DNA of 39,398 nucleotides from Acidimicrobiales bacterium (GTDB taxonomy: Bacteria > Actinomycetota > Acidimicrobiia > Acidimicrobiales > UBA8592). The notes below the pieces were generated by a model that had not been told where the DNA came from, did no database searches, and saw only the letters and a program-made list of their open reading frames with translations. The translations under genes were made by a program, and so were the position numbers. The DNA lies in contig JAKMEQ010000086.1 in the NCBI GenBank assembly GCA_022425805.1, forward strand, positions 1-39,398, written 5' to 3'. Below are positions 30,886 through 39,398 of this stretch, in pieces; the first letter of the stretch is position 1; each line of letters begins with the position of its first letter.

Positions 30886-32535
30886 TTAGACAATTGCCTT
30901 TTCGACGTAAGTTCCAAATTCTTTTGTCATTGAGTCTGAGATTTCTTCTTCTGTAGCATAAACCTTTACGGCGTCGATGATTGCTGGCATAAGGTTTCTA
31001 GCCGGGTCTGAAGCGACTTCGGTTATTTCTTTGAGTGAGAGATCAACATCTTTCTGGTTGCGGCGTAATTTGATGTCTTGGAGCCTTTTTAGTTGGTAAT
31101 CCTCTGTTTCGGCTGAGATTCTCAGAAGATTACGGCCGTCGGGGTCGTCTCCTTCAGTGAATTCGTTCACACCAACGATAATTCTTTGACCAGCGTTTAC
31201 TTCGCGTTCAAATCGGTAGGCAGCATCAGCTATTTCACCAACGAAATACCCATTTTCGATTCCTTCATATGTCCCTTCGAGTATGCTGCCATTTCCTAAG
31301 TCCTCAAGGTGACTGAAGATTTCTTCGGCTTGCCTTTCCATCTCGTCGGTCATCCACTCGACATAAGGGGCACCGCCGAGAGGGTCGGCGACATTGGTAG
31401 CTCCCGTTTCGTGAGCGACGATTTGTTGAGTTCGCAAAGCGATACGAGCAGCGTCTTCTGTCGGGAGTGCTAACGCCTCATCGAAACTATCAGTATGTAG
31501 CGATTGGGTTCCGCCAAGAGCTGCAGCGAGCGCTTGAATGCCAACGCGAGCAATATTGATCTCGGGTTGTTGGGCGGTTAATGAAACTCCTGCAGTCTGG
31601 GTATGGAAACGACATAGCATTGCTCGTTCATCTGATGCACCATATCGTTCTTTCATCCAACGGGCCCAGATACGGCGGGCAGCACGAAACTTACCTATCT
31701 CCTCAAAAAAGTCGCTGTGGCTATTAAAGAAGAAACTGAGGCGTCTTCCGAACTCGTCCACATTTTGCCCAGCGGCTATCGCTGCTTCGACATATGCAAA
31801 TCCATTCGCCAAGGTGAAAGCCAGCTCTTGGGCTGCAGTGCTGCCTGCCTCGCGGATGTGATAACCAGAAATAGAGACTGGGTGCCATTTTGGCATTTCA
31901 GCTGTCGTGTATTTCACCATGTCGGTGATTATTCTCATCGAAGGGCGCGGGGGGTATATGTATTCTTTTTGAGCTTGGTATTCTTTGAGGATGTCATTTT
32001 GGATAGTTCCAGCAAGTTGAGAAGCGCTAACGCCATCTTTTTCAGCAACAGCTACGTACATGGCAAGTAAGGTTGCGGCCGGACCATTGATAGTCATTGA
32101 TGTAGAAACTTTTGCAAGGTCAATGCCAGCAAAAAGGTCTTCCATGTCTGCAAGGGTGTCTATCGCTACACCTGCTCGTCCAACTTCCCCTAAAGCCCAT
32201 TCGCTGTCAGAGTCTCTACCCATAAGCGTTGGCATATCGAATGCTGTAGACAAACCAGTCCCACCATTTCTGAGCAGCTCTTTAAAACGCAGATTCGTAT
32301 CTTCTGCGGTTCCGAAACCGGCAAACATACGCATTGTCCAAAGCCGAGACCGATACATCGATGGGTATATACCTCGAGTGTATGGGTACTGTCCAGGGTA
32401 GGGGCCATCTCCGTAAACGGGATCGACTGGGACTCCTGACATAGTTTCAAATGGGACGTCACGTAAATTTGCAGAGTTATACTGTTCACTCCATGCGGCC
32501 TTGAGTTTTTCGTTTGGAGATTTTTCTTCAGTCAC
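30886..32535 (-). CDS. Methylmalonyl-CoA mutase, catalytic (large) subunit
   Basis: A 549-residue TIM-barrel subunit that rearranges methylmalonyl-CoA to succinyl-CoA with the separate B12 subunit. 'YPSMYRSRLWTMRMFAGFGTAEDTN' contains the Tyr that stacks in the active site (Tyr89 type in the Propionibacterium enzyme). 'PPRPSMRII' keeps the Arg (Arg207 type) that binds the substrate carboxylate, and 'VSISGYHIREAG' keeps the His244-type residue. The Tyr/Arg pair favours methylmalonyl-CoA over isobutyryl-CoA mutase, which has Phe/Gln. The start is a GTG with AAGGA rather far upstream. No epimerase or propionyl-CoA carboxylase lies in the window. Confidence 0.94.
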   Translation of the reverse strand: MTEEKSPNEKLKAAWSEQYNSANLRDVPFETMSGVPVDPVYGDGPYPGQYPYTRGIYPSMYRSRLWTMRMFAGFGTAEDTNLRFKELLRNGGTGLSTAFDMPTLMGRDSDSEWALGEVGRAGVAIDTLADMEDLFAGIDLAKVSTSMTINGPAATLLAMYVAVAEKDGVSASQLAGTIQNDILKEYQAQKEYIYPPRPSMRIITDMVKYTTAEMPKWHPVSISGYHIREAGSTAAQELAFTLANGFAYVEAAIAAGQNVDEFGRRLSFFFNSHSDFFEEIGKFRAARRIWARWMKERYGASDERAMLCRFHTQTAGVSLTAQQPEINIARVGIQALAAALGGTQSLHTDSFDEALALPTEDAARIALRTQQIVAHETGATNVADPLGGAPYVEWMTDEMERQAEEIFSHLEDLGNGSILEGTYEGIENGYFVGEIADAAYRFEREVNAGQRIIVGVNEFTEGDDPDGRNLLRISAETEDYQLKRLQDIKLRRNQKDVDLSLKEITEVASDPARNLMPAIIDAVKVYATEEEISDSMTKEFGTYVEKAIV

Positions 32536-32701
32536 GGTTTAAACAGGTCCTTCTCTTCTATCCAATGTTACGGCGGGGTGCAGCAAAGTCATCTCTCGAC
32601 TCTATCTCAGGTTATCTTGTCCAAATGGTTGTTGCCGAGGTGTATGTAAATCGAATAAATGTAACCTATACAAGGAGACACGGTTTAGAGGAGGAACATA
32701 A

Positions 32702-33592
32702 ATGAAATTAGGTATCTTTGGGTCAGCTAACACAGTTCAAGACTTGCAATCCCAAGTTGAAATCGCAGAAAAGAGTGGATTCCGATCTTTTTGGGTCCCG
32801 CAGATCTTTGACCTGGATGCATTAACAGCTCTGGCAGTTATCGCATCAAAGGTCCCCAGAATTCGGTTGGGTACGTCTGTGGTCCCAACGTATCCGCGTC
32901 ATCCAATGATGCTTGCTCAGCAAGCTCTCACCGTGAATCAGATTGCAGAAGGGCGATTAGATTTGGGGATAGGACTTTCGCACAAACCGGTTGTAGAGGG
33001 CATGTGGGGTATTTCATTTGACGCCCCCATCGGTCACATGAGCGACTATCTGACTATTCTAATGGCATTACTTCATGAGGGAAGTATTTCTCACTCTGGA
33101 AAACAAATAACAAGCCGAGGAGGAATTGGTGTATCAGCGGAGGCACCGCCGGTCCTGGTTGCCGCACTTGGGCCACAAATGTTAAAGCTGGTCGGGAAAA
33201 TTGCTGATGGGACTGCTACCTGGATGACAGGTGTAGAAACGATTCGAGGCCATGTCTGTCCAACAATTAACGCTGCTGCAGAAACTGCGGATCGTCCACC
33301 TCCACAAGTCGTTACCGCTGTTCCCGTGTGTATCACTAATGACACTAAAGCTGCCCGTGAGAGAGCTGCTCAGGATTTTGGTTTTTATGGCCAGTTGCCA
33401 TCTTACCGAGCGATGCTTGATCGTGAAGGATTGGAGAATTCTTGGGATATAGCTTTGGTTGGGTCTTTCGAACAAGTCTCGGAAGGCCTGCAAGGTTATG
33501 TTGATGCTGGCGCTTCACAAGTCGTTGCAACGGTTTTTGGCTCAGGTGATGAAAAAGTACACACGATAGATCAATTGTCTAGGCTCTTGTAA
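32702..33592 (+). CDS. LLM-class F420-dependent oxidoreductase (MSMEG_4879-like)
   Basis: A 296-residue luciferase-like oxidoreductase with an unusually clean ribosome site, GAGGAGG before the ATG. It has 'MKLGIFGSANTVQDLQSQV', 'SGFRSFWVPQIFDLDALTAL', 'IRLGTSVVPTYPRHPMMLAQQA' and 'GRLDLGIGLSHKPVVEGMWG', the pattern of the MSMEG_4879 group of putative F420 enzymes. 'PVLVAALGPQMLKLVGKIADG' is the cofactor region. The substrate is unknown. It stands alone, diverging from the mutase operon and converging with the peptide-transporter genes. It is the third LLM protein in the window and the shortest. Confidence 0.87.
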   Translation: MKLGIFGSANTVQDLQSQVEIAEKSGFRSFWVPQIFDLDALTALAVIASKVPRIRLGTSVVPTYPRHPMMLAQQALTVNQIAEGRLDLGIGLSHKPVVEGMWGISFDAPIGHMSDYLTILMALLHEGSISHSGKQITSRGGIGVSAEAPPVLVAALGPQMLKLVGKIADGTATWMTGVETIRGHVCPTINAAAETADRPPPQVVTAVPVCITNDTKAARERAAQDFGFYGQLPSYRAMLDREGLENSWDIALVGSFEQVSEGLQGYVDAGASQVVATVFGSGDEKVHTIDQLSRLL

Positions 33593-33607
33593 CATCTCGT
33601 TAGGTCG

Positions 33608-34666
33608 CTACTCTGATCCTTCGATGGCTTCTTGTGGTGGCCAGATAATTTCATCTTGTTTGTTGTCGCCGTCTATATGTGGGAAATGGCAGGCTACCCA
33701 ATGGTCACTGTTTCCTATTTGTTGAAATTCTGGCTCTTCGACTGTGCATTTTTCGGTGGCTCTTGGACATCGCGTTCTGAACCTGCATCCGCTTGGCGGA
33801 TTTATAGGAGAGGGGAGTTCGCCTTCAAGGATGTCCTGATTTCCACTATGTTTATTGTTGGGGTCAGGTATAGCTGCGAGCAACAGTCGAGTATAAGGAT
33901 GCGCAGGTTCTTCGTAGAGTAGGTCTCCGTCCCCTATTTCGCAGAGTTTTCCAAGATACATCACGGCAACCCTATCACTGACATTTTTTACTACAGACAG
34001 GTCGTGGCTAATAAATAATAGGGTTAGTCCATAACGCTCTTTCATATCTTCAAGCATGTTTAAAATACGCGCTTGTACGGATACGTCCAGAGCAGAGACA
34101 GGCTCATCGCAAATAATGATCTTAGGGTCAAGGACAAGCGCACGGGCAATAGAAATACGTTGACATTGCCCTCCGGAGTATTCATGAGGGCGTTTCACCA
34201 ATGCCTCTTGAACATCCAGCCCTACGTCCTTAATGATTTCAATGACACGATCTTCGCTTGAGTCATCGTTAGTTTCATTCCAAATGTTGACGCCTTCACT
34301 AACGATATTAAAAACAGATCTGCGTGGGTTTAGAGAGCTGATGGGGTCCTGAAAAATCATTTGAATATCTGGACGGATATTTCGTAAACTTTCGCCTTTG
34401 AGATTGGTCAGGTCTTTTTGTTCGAATTCAACGACTCCTGAGGTTGGCTTGGGTAATTGAATTACTGCTCTAGCGGTGGTTGATTTCCCACAACCGGACT
34501 CACCGACGATGCCCAGAGTTTCGCCTTCGGCTATATCAAAACTCAAGTTGGTGACAGCATGAACTTTCTTCCTCAGGCCAACAGGGAATTCAACAACAAG
34601 ATTTTGAACAGAAAGAAGGATATTTGGGTCATCCTTTCGGAGATGGGCGGTTCCTGAACCTGCCAT
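33608..34666 (-). CDS. Oligopeptide/dipeptide ABC transporter ATP-binding protein (OppF/DppF-like)
   Basis: A 352-residue ATPase subunit of a peptide- or nickel-type ABC importer. Walker A is 'GESGCGKST' at 55-63, the signature is 'YSGGQCQRISIARAL', Walker B is 'IIICDEPVSALD' and the switch His is in 'LLFISHDLSVV'. The C-terminal oligopeptide-type extension carries the usual cysteines ('GCRFRTRCPRATEKC'). It is the last gene of a five-gene operon; its ATG shares one base with the stop of the OppD-like gene (TGATG). It pairs with that protein to form the heterodimeric ATPase. Confidence 0.93.
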   Translation of the reverse strand: MAGSGTAHLRKDDPNILLSVQNLVVEFPVGLRKKVHAVTNLSFDIAEGETLGIVGESGCGKSTTARAVIQLPKPTSGVVEFEQKDLTNLKGESLRNIRPDIQMIFQDPISSLNPRRSVFNIVSEGVNIWNETNDDSSEDRVIEIIKDVGLDVQEALVKRPHEYSGGQCQRISIARALVLDPKIIICDEPVSALDVSVQARILNMLEDMKERYGLTLLFISHDLSVVKNVSDRVAVMYLGKLCEIGDGDLLYEEPAHPYTRLLLAAIPDPNNKHSGNQDILEGELPSPINPPSGCRFRTRCPRATEKCTVEEPEFQQIGNSDHWVACHFPHIDGDNKQDEIIWPPQEAIEGSE

Positions 34667-35733
34667 CAGATTGCCTCAGCTTTTTTTTGGATTTGTAGAC
34701 CAGAAGCGGTGTGACCACGTTGCTGGTTTGTTGTTAGCGCTTCCTGTCCTTGTTGGATCCCTATAGGGAAGAAGCACGCGTATCGGTGGTTGCCTTCCTG
34801 TGTCATGGGAGGACTTTCCAATAAACATATTTCTTGGGCGTATGTACAACGCGGGGCGAACCTACAACCGGTGGGTGGCTCAACAATGTCTGGAGGAGTG
34901 CCTGGGATAGGGGTAAGTCGAGTGTGTTTCTTGTGGTGCAGGTGGGGGATAGAGGAAAACAATGCAGATGTATAAGGATGAGACATTTTCTCGAAAAGAT
35001 CTTCAGTAGGTGCATGCTCCATTACTCGCCCTCCGTACATCACGAGTATTTCGTCAGCGCGTCCACGAGCGACACCAAGGTCATGGGTGATCAGGACCAT
35101 GGACATTCCCTGTTCTTTCTGGACACGGGTGAGAAGATCCAGAATGTATTTTTGTACGGTCACATCCAGTGAAGTGGTCGGTTCGTCGGCAATGAGAAGG
35201 TCAGGTTCAATAGCTAGAGCAATTGAGATCATGACACGTTGCCGCATTCCTCCAGAGAGTTCATGGGGGTACTGATCAAGTCGTTTAATTGGTTCGGGGA
35301 TGCCAACCAGAGTGAAAATATCCGCAACACGCTTTTTTGCTTCAGATTTGGAGAGTTTTTGGTGCTGTCTCAGAGGTTCCATCACCTGATTGCCAACTTT
35401 CATGACAGGATTAAGGGAGGTCATGGGGTCTTGAAAGATCATGGCCATTTTAGTCCCCCAGAAGGCTTGCCGATTCTCTCCGACGAGTTCTTCTCCCTCG
35501 AACTTTGCCGACCCGCTCTCAACCGTATTCCTAGCGGCGAGTAATCCTATGACTCCGCGATTAAGAACAGTTTTTCCTGATCCAGACTCGCCGACTATAC
35601 CCAGAGTCTGCCCGCGCTTAAGGGTAAGAGAAACTCCATCTACTGCTTTCGCTAGTCCACGTTCTGTGTTAAACCCAATTCGGTAGTCTTCAAGGACTAG
35701 AAGTGGGTGTTCTTCGTCAGTCGGATAAGTCAT
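34666..35733 (-). CDS. Oligopeptide/dipeptide ABC transporter ATP-binding protein (OppD/DppD-like)
   Basis: A 355-residue ATPase subunit. Walker A is 'GESGSGKT' at 48-55, the signature is 'ELSGGMRQRVMISIALA', Walker B is 'LLIADEPTTSLD' and the switch His is in 'MVLITHDLGVA'. The Cys-rich tail 'GCRFAPRCTYAQEIC' is typical. The ATG at 35733 is chosen; it overlaps the OppC-like gene by 17 bases, and a longer open frame upstream lies within that gene. GAGAG precedes it. A glutamine- and basic-residue-rich C-terminal tail ends in 'GLQIQKKAEAI'. Confidence 0.92.
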   Translation of the reverse strand: MTYPTDEEHPLLVLEDYRIGFNTERGLAKAVDGVSLTLKRGQTLGIVGESGSGKTVLNRGVIGLLAARNTVESGSAKFEGEELVGENRQAFWGTKMAMIFQDPMTSLNPVMKVGNQVMEPLRQHQKLSKSEAKKRVADIFTLVGIPEPIKRLDQYPHELSGGMRQRVMISIALAIEPDLLIADEPTTSLDVTVQKYILDLLTRVQKEQGMSMVLITHDLGVARGRADEILVMYGGRVMEHAPTEDLFEKMSHPYTSALFSSIPHLHHKKHTRLTPIPGTPPDIVEPPTGCRFAPRCTYAQEICLLESPPMTQEGNHRYACFFPIGIQQGQEALTTNQQRGHTASGLQIQKKAEAI

Positions 35734-36670
35734 AAATCTCTCTAACATCAAAATAGTCGCGCAGCCGGTCACTCATGTAGTTGAGCGCTGCAACAGTGAA
35801 AAAAAGGAAGATAATCGGCCCAAAGGCAATCCAAGGCGCGTTTTCTAATGAATTCATGTCCGACCCGGTCAGGATCAACTTTCCCCACGTCGCTGTTTGC
35901 TGAACTGATAACCCTAGGAAAGCCAGAGCTCCTTCTGCGACAATAGCAATAGCTACCACGAGCATGGAAAGAGTAGCCATAGGGATAAGAACGTTAGGGA
36001 GCATTTCTCGAAGAATTATACGAGAACGCTTCGCTCCGAGTGTCTCTGCGGCAATTACAAATTCTCTTTCAGCGAACGTAATTGTTTGAGCGCGGGCGAG
36101 CCGCCCTACCGGAGCTATCGCCAACATGCCGATTGTGATGGAAATTGTCCAAAGGGAGCGGTCGAGTAGTGAGACTACTAGAATCGCGAGTATCAGTCCC
36201 GGAAATGAAAGGCTGACTAGGAAAAAAGCGCTAATTATTTTATCCAGCCAGCCTTTGAAGTATCCGGCAAGCATCCCAAGCGCCCCTCCAATAGCTAACC
36301 CCAATATGGCGGTTATGAACCCTACTGCCAAAGATATACGGGCGCCAAAGATAGTTCTGCTAAGCATGTCACGCGCATCCTTATCAGTTCCGAGTAAATG
36401 TTTTCCGCTAAGTGAATAAGGAGGCTGAACGGGTTTTTCAACGAGATCTCCGCGAAGATTTTCAGCTTTTTCGGTAACGACGTAATTTTCACTGGGGTCT
36501 TTAATGGGGAGAATTGGTGCAAGGACTGCAAGAAGGGTAATCAGGACAACCCAAAATGCTGATATCCAAAAGCCAAGCCCGAGTTTCTTTTTTGGTGCCA
36601 GCCCAATAGCTAAGGCATCGTCGGAACCCAGAAGAGGGGCATAGTCAATTTCTTCTTCATGCGTTGTCAT
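35717..36670 (-). CDS. ABC transporter permease (OppC/DppC-like)
   Basis: A 317-residue inner-membrane permease of the BPD transporter family. An N-terminal helix ('LGLGFWISAFWVVLITLLAVLAPILPI') is followed by a periplasmic stretch ending in 'HLLGTDKDARDMLSRTIFGARISL', then five more helices. The EAA loop that contacts the ATPases is 'EFVIAAETLGAKRSRIILREMLPN'. The length and the 'GTDxxGRDxxSR'-like segment are typical of OppC. It overlaps the OppB-like gene by four bases (ATGA) and the OppD-like gene by 17. Confidence 0.92.
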   Translation of the reverse strand: MTTHEEEIDYAPLLGSDDALAIGLAPKKKLGLGFWISAFWVVLITLLAVLAPILPIKDPSENYVVTEKAENLRGDLVEKPVQPPYSLSGKHLLGTDKDARDMLSRTIFGARISLAVGFITAILGLAIGGALGMLAGYFKGWLDKIISAFFLVSLSFPGLILAILVVSLLDRSLWTISITIGMLAIAPVGRLARAQTITFAEREFVIAAETLGAKRSRIILREMLPNVLIPMATLSMLVVAIAIVAEGALAFLGLSVQQTATWGKLILTGSDMNSLENAPWIAFGPIIFLFFTVAALNYMSDRLRDYFDVREIYDLSD

Positions 36671-37740
36671 GATGATACCTCTACGGTTTCATCATTAATT
36701 TTTTCTTCCGCTTCAAGGTTTGTCTGTGATTTCCAGAGGGATCGGAATATAGGCGTGCTCTCTTTTTCGTTAGTGCGAACTCTTGGGTCAATTACCCCGT
36801 AGAGAAGATCAGCGAGGTAATTGAAGACCATGAAGGCCGTAGCAACAATCATGACAATTGCGAGAACTACAGGGAAGTCCTCTCTTAATACCGCCTCAAC
36901 AACTGCAGTTCCTAGACCCGGTATACGGAAGAAAGTTTCAACAACTAATGCCCCGCCGATCATGTAACTGATATTGATTGCTAGCACTGTAATTAATGAG
37001 AACAAAGATGGCCGGAGAGCGTGCTTGTACAGGACCTTTCTTCGCGACACGCCTTTTGATCGAGCCATAAGGATAAAGTCTTCCTGAAGTGTCGTAATCA
37101 GGTCCGTGCGGAGAAGACGTTGATATGCAGCTGCTCCACCAAGTCCTAAAGTCAATGCCGGTAGGAGATTTTGTATAAGTCGATGGTTATGGGTGAATCC
37201 CCAAAATGGGTCGGTAGCCGTATACACGTCAGGCAACCAGTCCAGTCGAATTGAGAACACGTAAAAAAGGATTACGGCAAGAGCGAAATTTGGAAGTGAT
37301 ACAAAAGCAAAAGCAGTAACGGTTGATGTCTTATCAGTTTTTGAGTTAGCGCGCGACGCAGCAGTAACAGCCCATGGGATTGCAAGCCCAACAGCGATAA
37401 GTTGCGCCATGATCATTAGTTGCAGCGTTCGAGGGAAACGTTCCTTTATAAGGTCGGTTACGGGAGGTTGTCCAGTTGCGCTAAATCGGACACCGAAATC
37501 ACCAGTCACGAAGTCGCCTGCCCAACGGGCGTAGCGTTCAGGCAATGATTTGTCCAGATAGTACTGTTCTTTTGCTTCCTCTATAATTTTTACGCTTTCG
37601 GGGTTATCTACGTCTCCAGCGATAGGTCCGAGAATATTGAAAAGAGGATCACCAAGAATATTCATGGCGGCAAAAGTAACCATGGAGATAACCGTTAGAA
37701 GTAGCCCTAAACCTAAAAGACGTTTGATAGCTCTTCGCAA
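36667..37740 (-). CDS. ABC transporter permease (OppB/DppB-like)
   Basis: A 357-residue permease. A first helix ('LLGLGLLLTVISMVTFAAMNILG') precedes a large periplasmic domain ('YYLDKSLPERYARWAGDFVTGDFG', as in OppB) and five further helices. The EAA loop is 'DFILMARSKGVSRRKVLYKHALRP'. It begins with TTG, with GGAG seven bases upstream; no nearby ATG would give the conserved first helix. A basic, low-complexity tail of about 40 residues follows the last helix. The binding-protein gene ends 119 bases upstream, with a strong hairpin in between. Confidence 0.92.
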   Translation of the reverse strand: MRRAIKRLLGLGLLLTVISMVTFAAMNILGDPLFNILGPIAGDVDNPESVKIIEEAKEQYYLDKSLPERYARWAGDFVTGDFGVRFSATGQPPVTDLIKERFPRTLQLMIMAQLIAVGLAIPWAVTAASRANSKTDKTSTVTAFAFVSLPNFALAVILFYVFSIRLDWLPDVYTATDPFWGFTHNHRLIQNLLPALTLGLGGAAAYQRLLRTDLITTLQEDFILMARSKGVSRRKVLYKHALRPSLFSLITVLAINISYMIGGALVVETFFRIPGLGTAVVEAVLREDFPVVLAIVMIVATAFMVFNYLADLLYGVIDPRVRTNEKESTPIFRSLWKSQTNLEAEEKINDETVEVSS

Positions 37741-37807
37741 GGTGCAACTCCGTTCTGTGTGTCCCCGATAATAACAAACCCAGATCTAAAACTCGCGAGG
37801 AAATAAA

Positions 37808-37842
37808 GAACTCTGCGTGCCCAAAACGGGCACGCAGAGTTC
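37808..37842 (-). terminator. Intercistronic hairpin between the binding-protein and permease genes
   Basis: A perfect 15-bp stem (GAACTCTGCGTGCCC paired with its complement) with the five-base loop GTTTT on the transcribed strand, followed by TTTATTT. It begins 17 bases after the stop of the substrate-binding-protein gene. The stem is GC-rich near the loop and followed by U-rich RNA, so it fits an intrinsic terminator or partial terminator and 3' stabiliser. It would give more binding protein than permease, as in other importer operons. Confidence 0.8.
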
Positions 37843-37859
37843 AAAATCAAATTAACCCG

Positions 37860-39398
37860 TTATTCGGAAATCCATACGGTGTCAAACCAGCTTCGACCAT
37901 TAACGATGCATTTCATACTTCCAAAGCCGCTGGGGCTCACCTTGTCACATAAACCATGGACGTTCTTAGCGAGAGCCATATCCCACATAGTGTGGTTGAA
38001 GAAAATGTAAGTGTAAGCCTCATTGATCATGACTGAGAGTTCTTTCAATGCTGCTATACGGACACTTTCATCGGTGGTTTGTTCTGCAGTGAAGATGAGC
38101 TGGTCGCGTTCCTCGTCGCAGTACCTTGGCCAGTTGAGGGAAATCCCACCAACTGTCCTACAGAGGAGCCAGACTTTGTCACGTGTCATTTCAACTGCGC
38201 CAAACTGTCTCCAAGTAAGAGCATTGTAAAGTCCGAATGCGGTTTGTTGGATGTGTTGATCCTGAGGAAGTTCTTGGATAGTTACGTTAAAGAAAGGTTC
38301 CCACCCTTCAACAAGAAGTTCTGAAATCCGTGTTTGGATAACGGAAGGGCCAGAGAACTGGAGTTCCATGTCGATATTTCCGTTAGAGCAATTATCCGGA
38401 TTATCCGCACAATAGGATTCGACGAGTGGCCCAGCAAGGGCTGGTTTGTCCGACAACTGGACGATATCCGGATTGTAGTACGGGCTATCTGGTGTGAAGA
38501 TTTGATTAGCTACACGTGCTTCGCCCAGATTGATCAAGAGGTTGTAGTTATCCACTGGCGTAGCATGTGTCAATGCCTGACGGGCACGAAGATCGTCGAA
38601 CGGTGCACTTGCGGTATTGAGCATAACAAAGGATTCCTCACCATTATCGTCAATGAAATTTTGGACCCCACCATCTTCAACCATTTGTATTATGGATTCG
38701 ATATTAGTGGTCGCTAGGCCACCGAGTTCTCCCTCTAGGAGCAAAGCTGTTCGAACAGCAGGGTCTGTAATAGGAAGGAATTCAATAGCATCCAAATAAG
38801 CCGCACCGTTCCACCAGTTTTCGTTTCGTACGAATTTGGTAACAGAATCTTCACTTCGAGAATCAAACGCAAACGGACCGGTACCTACAGGTTTTTGATC
38901 CAGGGTGGGATCGTCCTTCGCTGCAGCAAGCCAGGTTGGTGAAGCAACATACCCAAGCTGTCCCGTAAGAGATGTTGGGAACCAAGCGTCAGGGTCAGAG
39001 AGATTGAACGCAATCGTGAGATCATCAATAATTGTGGTGGCATCCTCTTTGGGGAAGAACGGTTTGACCGCTAACCCGACTAGCGGGTCAGATCTTTGGG
39101 CTTCAAAGTTAACTCTGATCGCTTCCGCATTCAATGGAGTTCCATCATGGAACGTCACTCCTGACCGGAGCTTCATAGTCCACGTGCGTAGGTCATCGCT
39201 AGAAGTAAAGGTTTCGCAGAGGTAGCATGCCCAGTCGCCATCTTTGGTGTAGACGACTAGCGAATCAAAGACCGCTTGAGACATGGTTAAGCCGGGTGCT
39301 GAAAGCGCAGATGCCGTAGGGTTGATGCCATCTACGTCAGCTTCAAGTCCCCAACGTAATGTGCCGCCAGAGACAGGCTCCGGAGCACTTTCTTCTTC
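37860..39398 (-). CDS. ABC transporter substrate-binding protein, SBP_bac_5 family (N-terminus beyond the window)
   Basis: The reading frame stays open to the right edge, so 512 residues are visible and the start lies outside. The visible part begins with 'EEESAPEPVSGGTLRWGLEAD', the acidic linker and first strand that usually follow a lipoprotein signal peptide. The family pattern 'FDSLVVYTKDGDW', 'WTMKLRSGVTFHDGTPLNAEAI' and 'PVGTGPFAFDSR' follows, and the protein ends with 'MALAKNVHGLC'. Cysteines occur in pairs near 'DNPDNCSNGNID'. It captures a peptide or similar solute outside the membrane and is the first visible gene of the importer operon. Confidence 0.93.
   Translation of the reverse strand, partial: EEESAPEPVSGGTLRWGLEADVDGINPTASALSAPGLTMSQAVFDSLVVYTKDGDWACYLCETFTSSDDLRTWTMKLRSGVTFHDGTPLNAEAIRVNFEAQRSDPLVGLAVKPFFPKEDATTIIDDLTIAFNLSDPDAWFPTSLTGQLGYVASPTWLAAAKDDPTLDQKPVGTGPFAFDSRSEDSVTKFVRNENWWNGAAYLDAIEFLPITDPAVRTALLLEGELGGLATTNIESIIQMVEDGGVQNFIDDNGEESFVMLNTASAPFDDLRARQALTHATPVDNYNLLINLGEARVANQIFTPDSPYYNPDIVQLSDKPALAGPLVESYCADNPDNCSNGNIDMELQFSGPSVIQTRISELLVEGWEPFFNVTIQELPQDQHIQQTAFGLYNALTWRQFGAVEMTRDKVWLLCRTVGGISLNWPRYCDEERDQLIFTAEQTTDESVRIAALKELSVMINEAYTYIFFNHTMWDMALAKNVHGLCDKVSPSGFGSMKCIVNGRSWFDTVWISE

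Noticed and set aside
32641-32672. Dyad TGTAT...ATACA upstream of the third LLM oxidoreductase
   Set aside because: Only the outer five bases pair and the interior does not; likely chance in AT-rich sequence.
32536-32701. Possible cobalamin riboswitch before the mutase operon
   Set aside because: The intergenic region is only 166 bases and no B12 box or matching long-range stems are visible on the minus strand.
1-39398. UGA read as Trp throughout (genetic code 4 or 25)
   Set aside because: Many intact genes here end in UGA at the expected family length, including several ATGA overlaps, so UGA is a normal stop.

Overview
The window is a gene-dense, moderately AT-rich stretch (by eye mid-40s % GC, not computed) of a heterotrophic bacterium that is probably marine. 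Several traits point to a low-GC Actinomycetota of the Acidimicrobiia type. These are the luciferase-like (LLM) F420-type oxidoreductases, a TLP1-type thiolase, a DUF35/SCP-x thiolase pair, a 600-residue FadE5-type acyl-CoA dehydrogenase, a membrane-less MgtE_N-CBS protein beside a DUF1003 protein, and several TANNNT -10 boxes placed 6-7 bases from an ATG, as in leaderless actinobacterial genes. A SAR202-type Chloroflexota cannot be excluded. There are no rRNA or tRNA genes, IS elements or CRISPR arrays. No gap between genes exceeds 300 bases.

Layout. Bases 1-7680 hold a lipid/isoprenoid-like catabolic block: two LLM oxidoreductases, a SnoaL-like protein, a TLP1-type thiolase, a PNPOx-like F420/flavin protein, a cytochrome P450, and an SCP-x thiolase paired with a DUF35 protein. 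After xth, bases 8553-14213 carry a coupled minus-strand operon of acyl-CoA synthetase, alkylsulfatase-like MBL protein and arylsulfatase, which reads as a module for removing sulfate from a substrate and activating it with CoA. Bases 14312-19194 are mixed: a TIM-barrel protein, flavodoxin, surE, arfB, an SGNH hydrolase and an amidohydrolase. Bases 19256-20961 hold DUF1003 and MgtE_N-CBS. Bases 21229-25452 hold a glycerophosphodiesterase and then enoyl-CoA hydratase, a second MBL protein and an MFS exporter. Bases 27188-28981 are an acyl-CoA dehydrogenase followed by the redoxin described below. Bases 29474-32535 encode a split methylmalonyl-CoA mutase (large subunit, B12 subunit, MeaB). A third LLM oxidoreductase follows, and bases 33608-39398 hold an Opp/Dpp ABC importer whose binding protein runs off the right edge.

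Metabolic reading (inference): peptides or other small solutes are imported by the ABC system. Sulfated or branched lipids are desulfated, CoA-activated and beta-oxidised, and propionyl-CoA is drained through methylmalonyl-CoA mutase.

Most interesting point: the redoxin gene at 26140-27171 has one in-frame UGA exactly where the thioredoxin-fold redox cysteine should be (W-U-G-C). It is followed about 20 nt later by a 6-bp hairpin whose loop has G at position 2, as in bacterial SECIS elements. This is a candidate selenoprotein that automatic gene calling would split into two broken genes.
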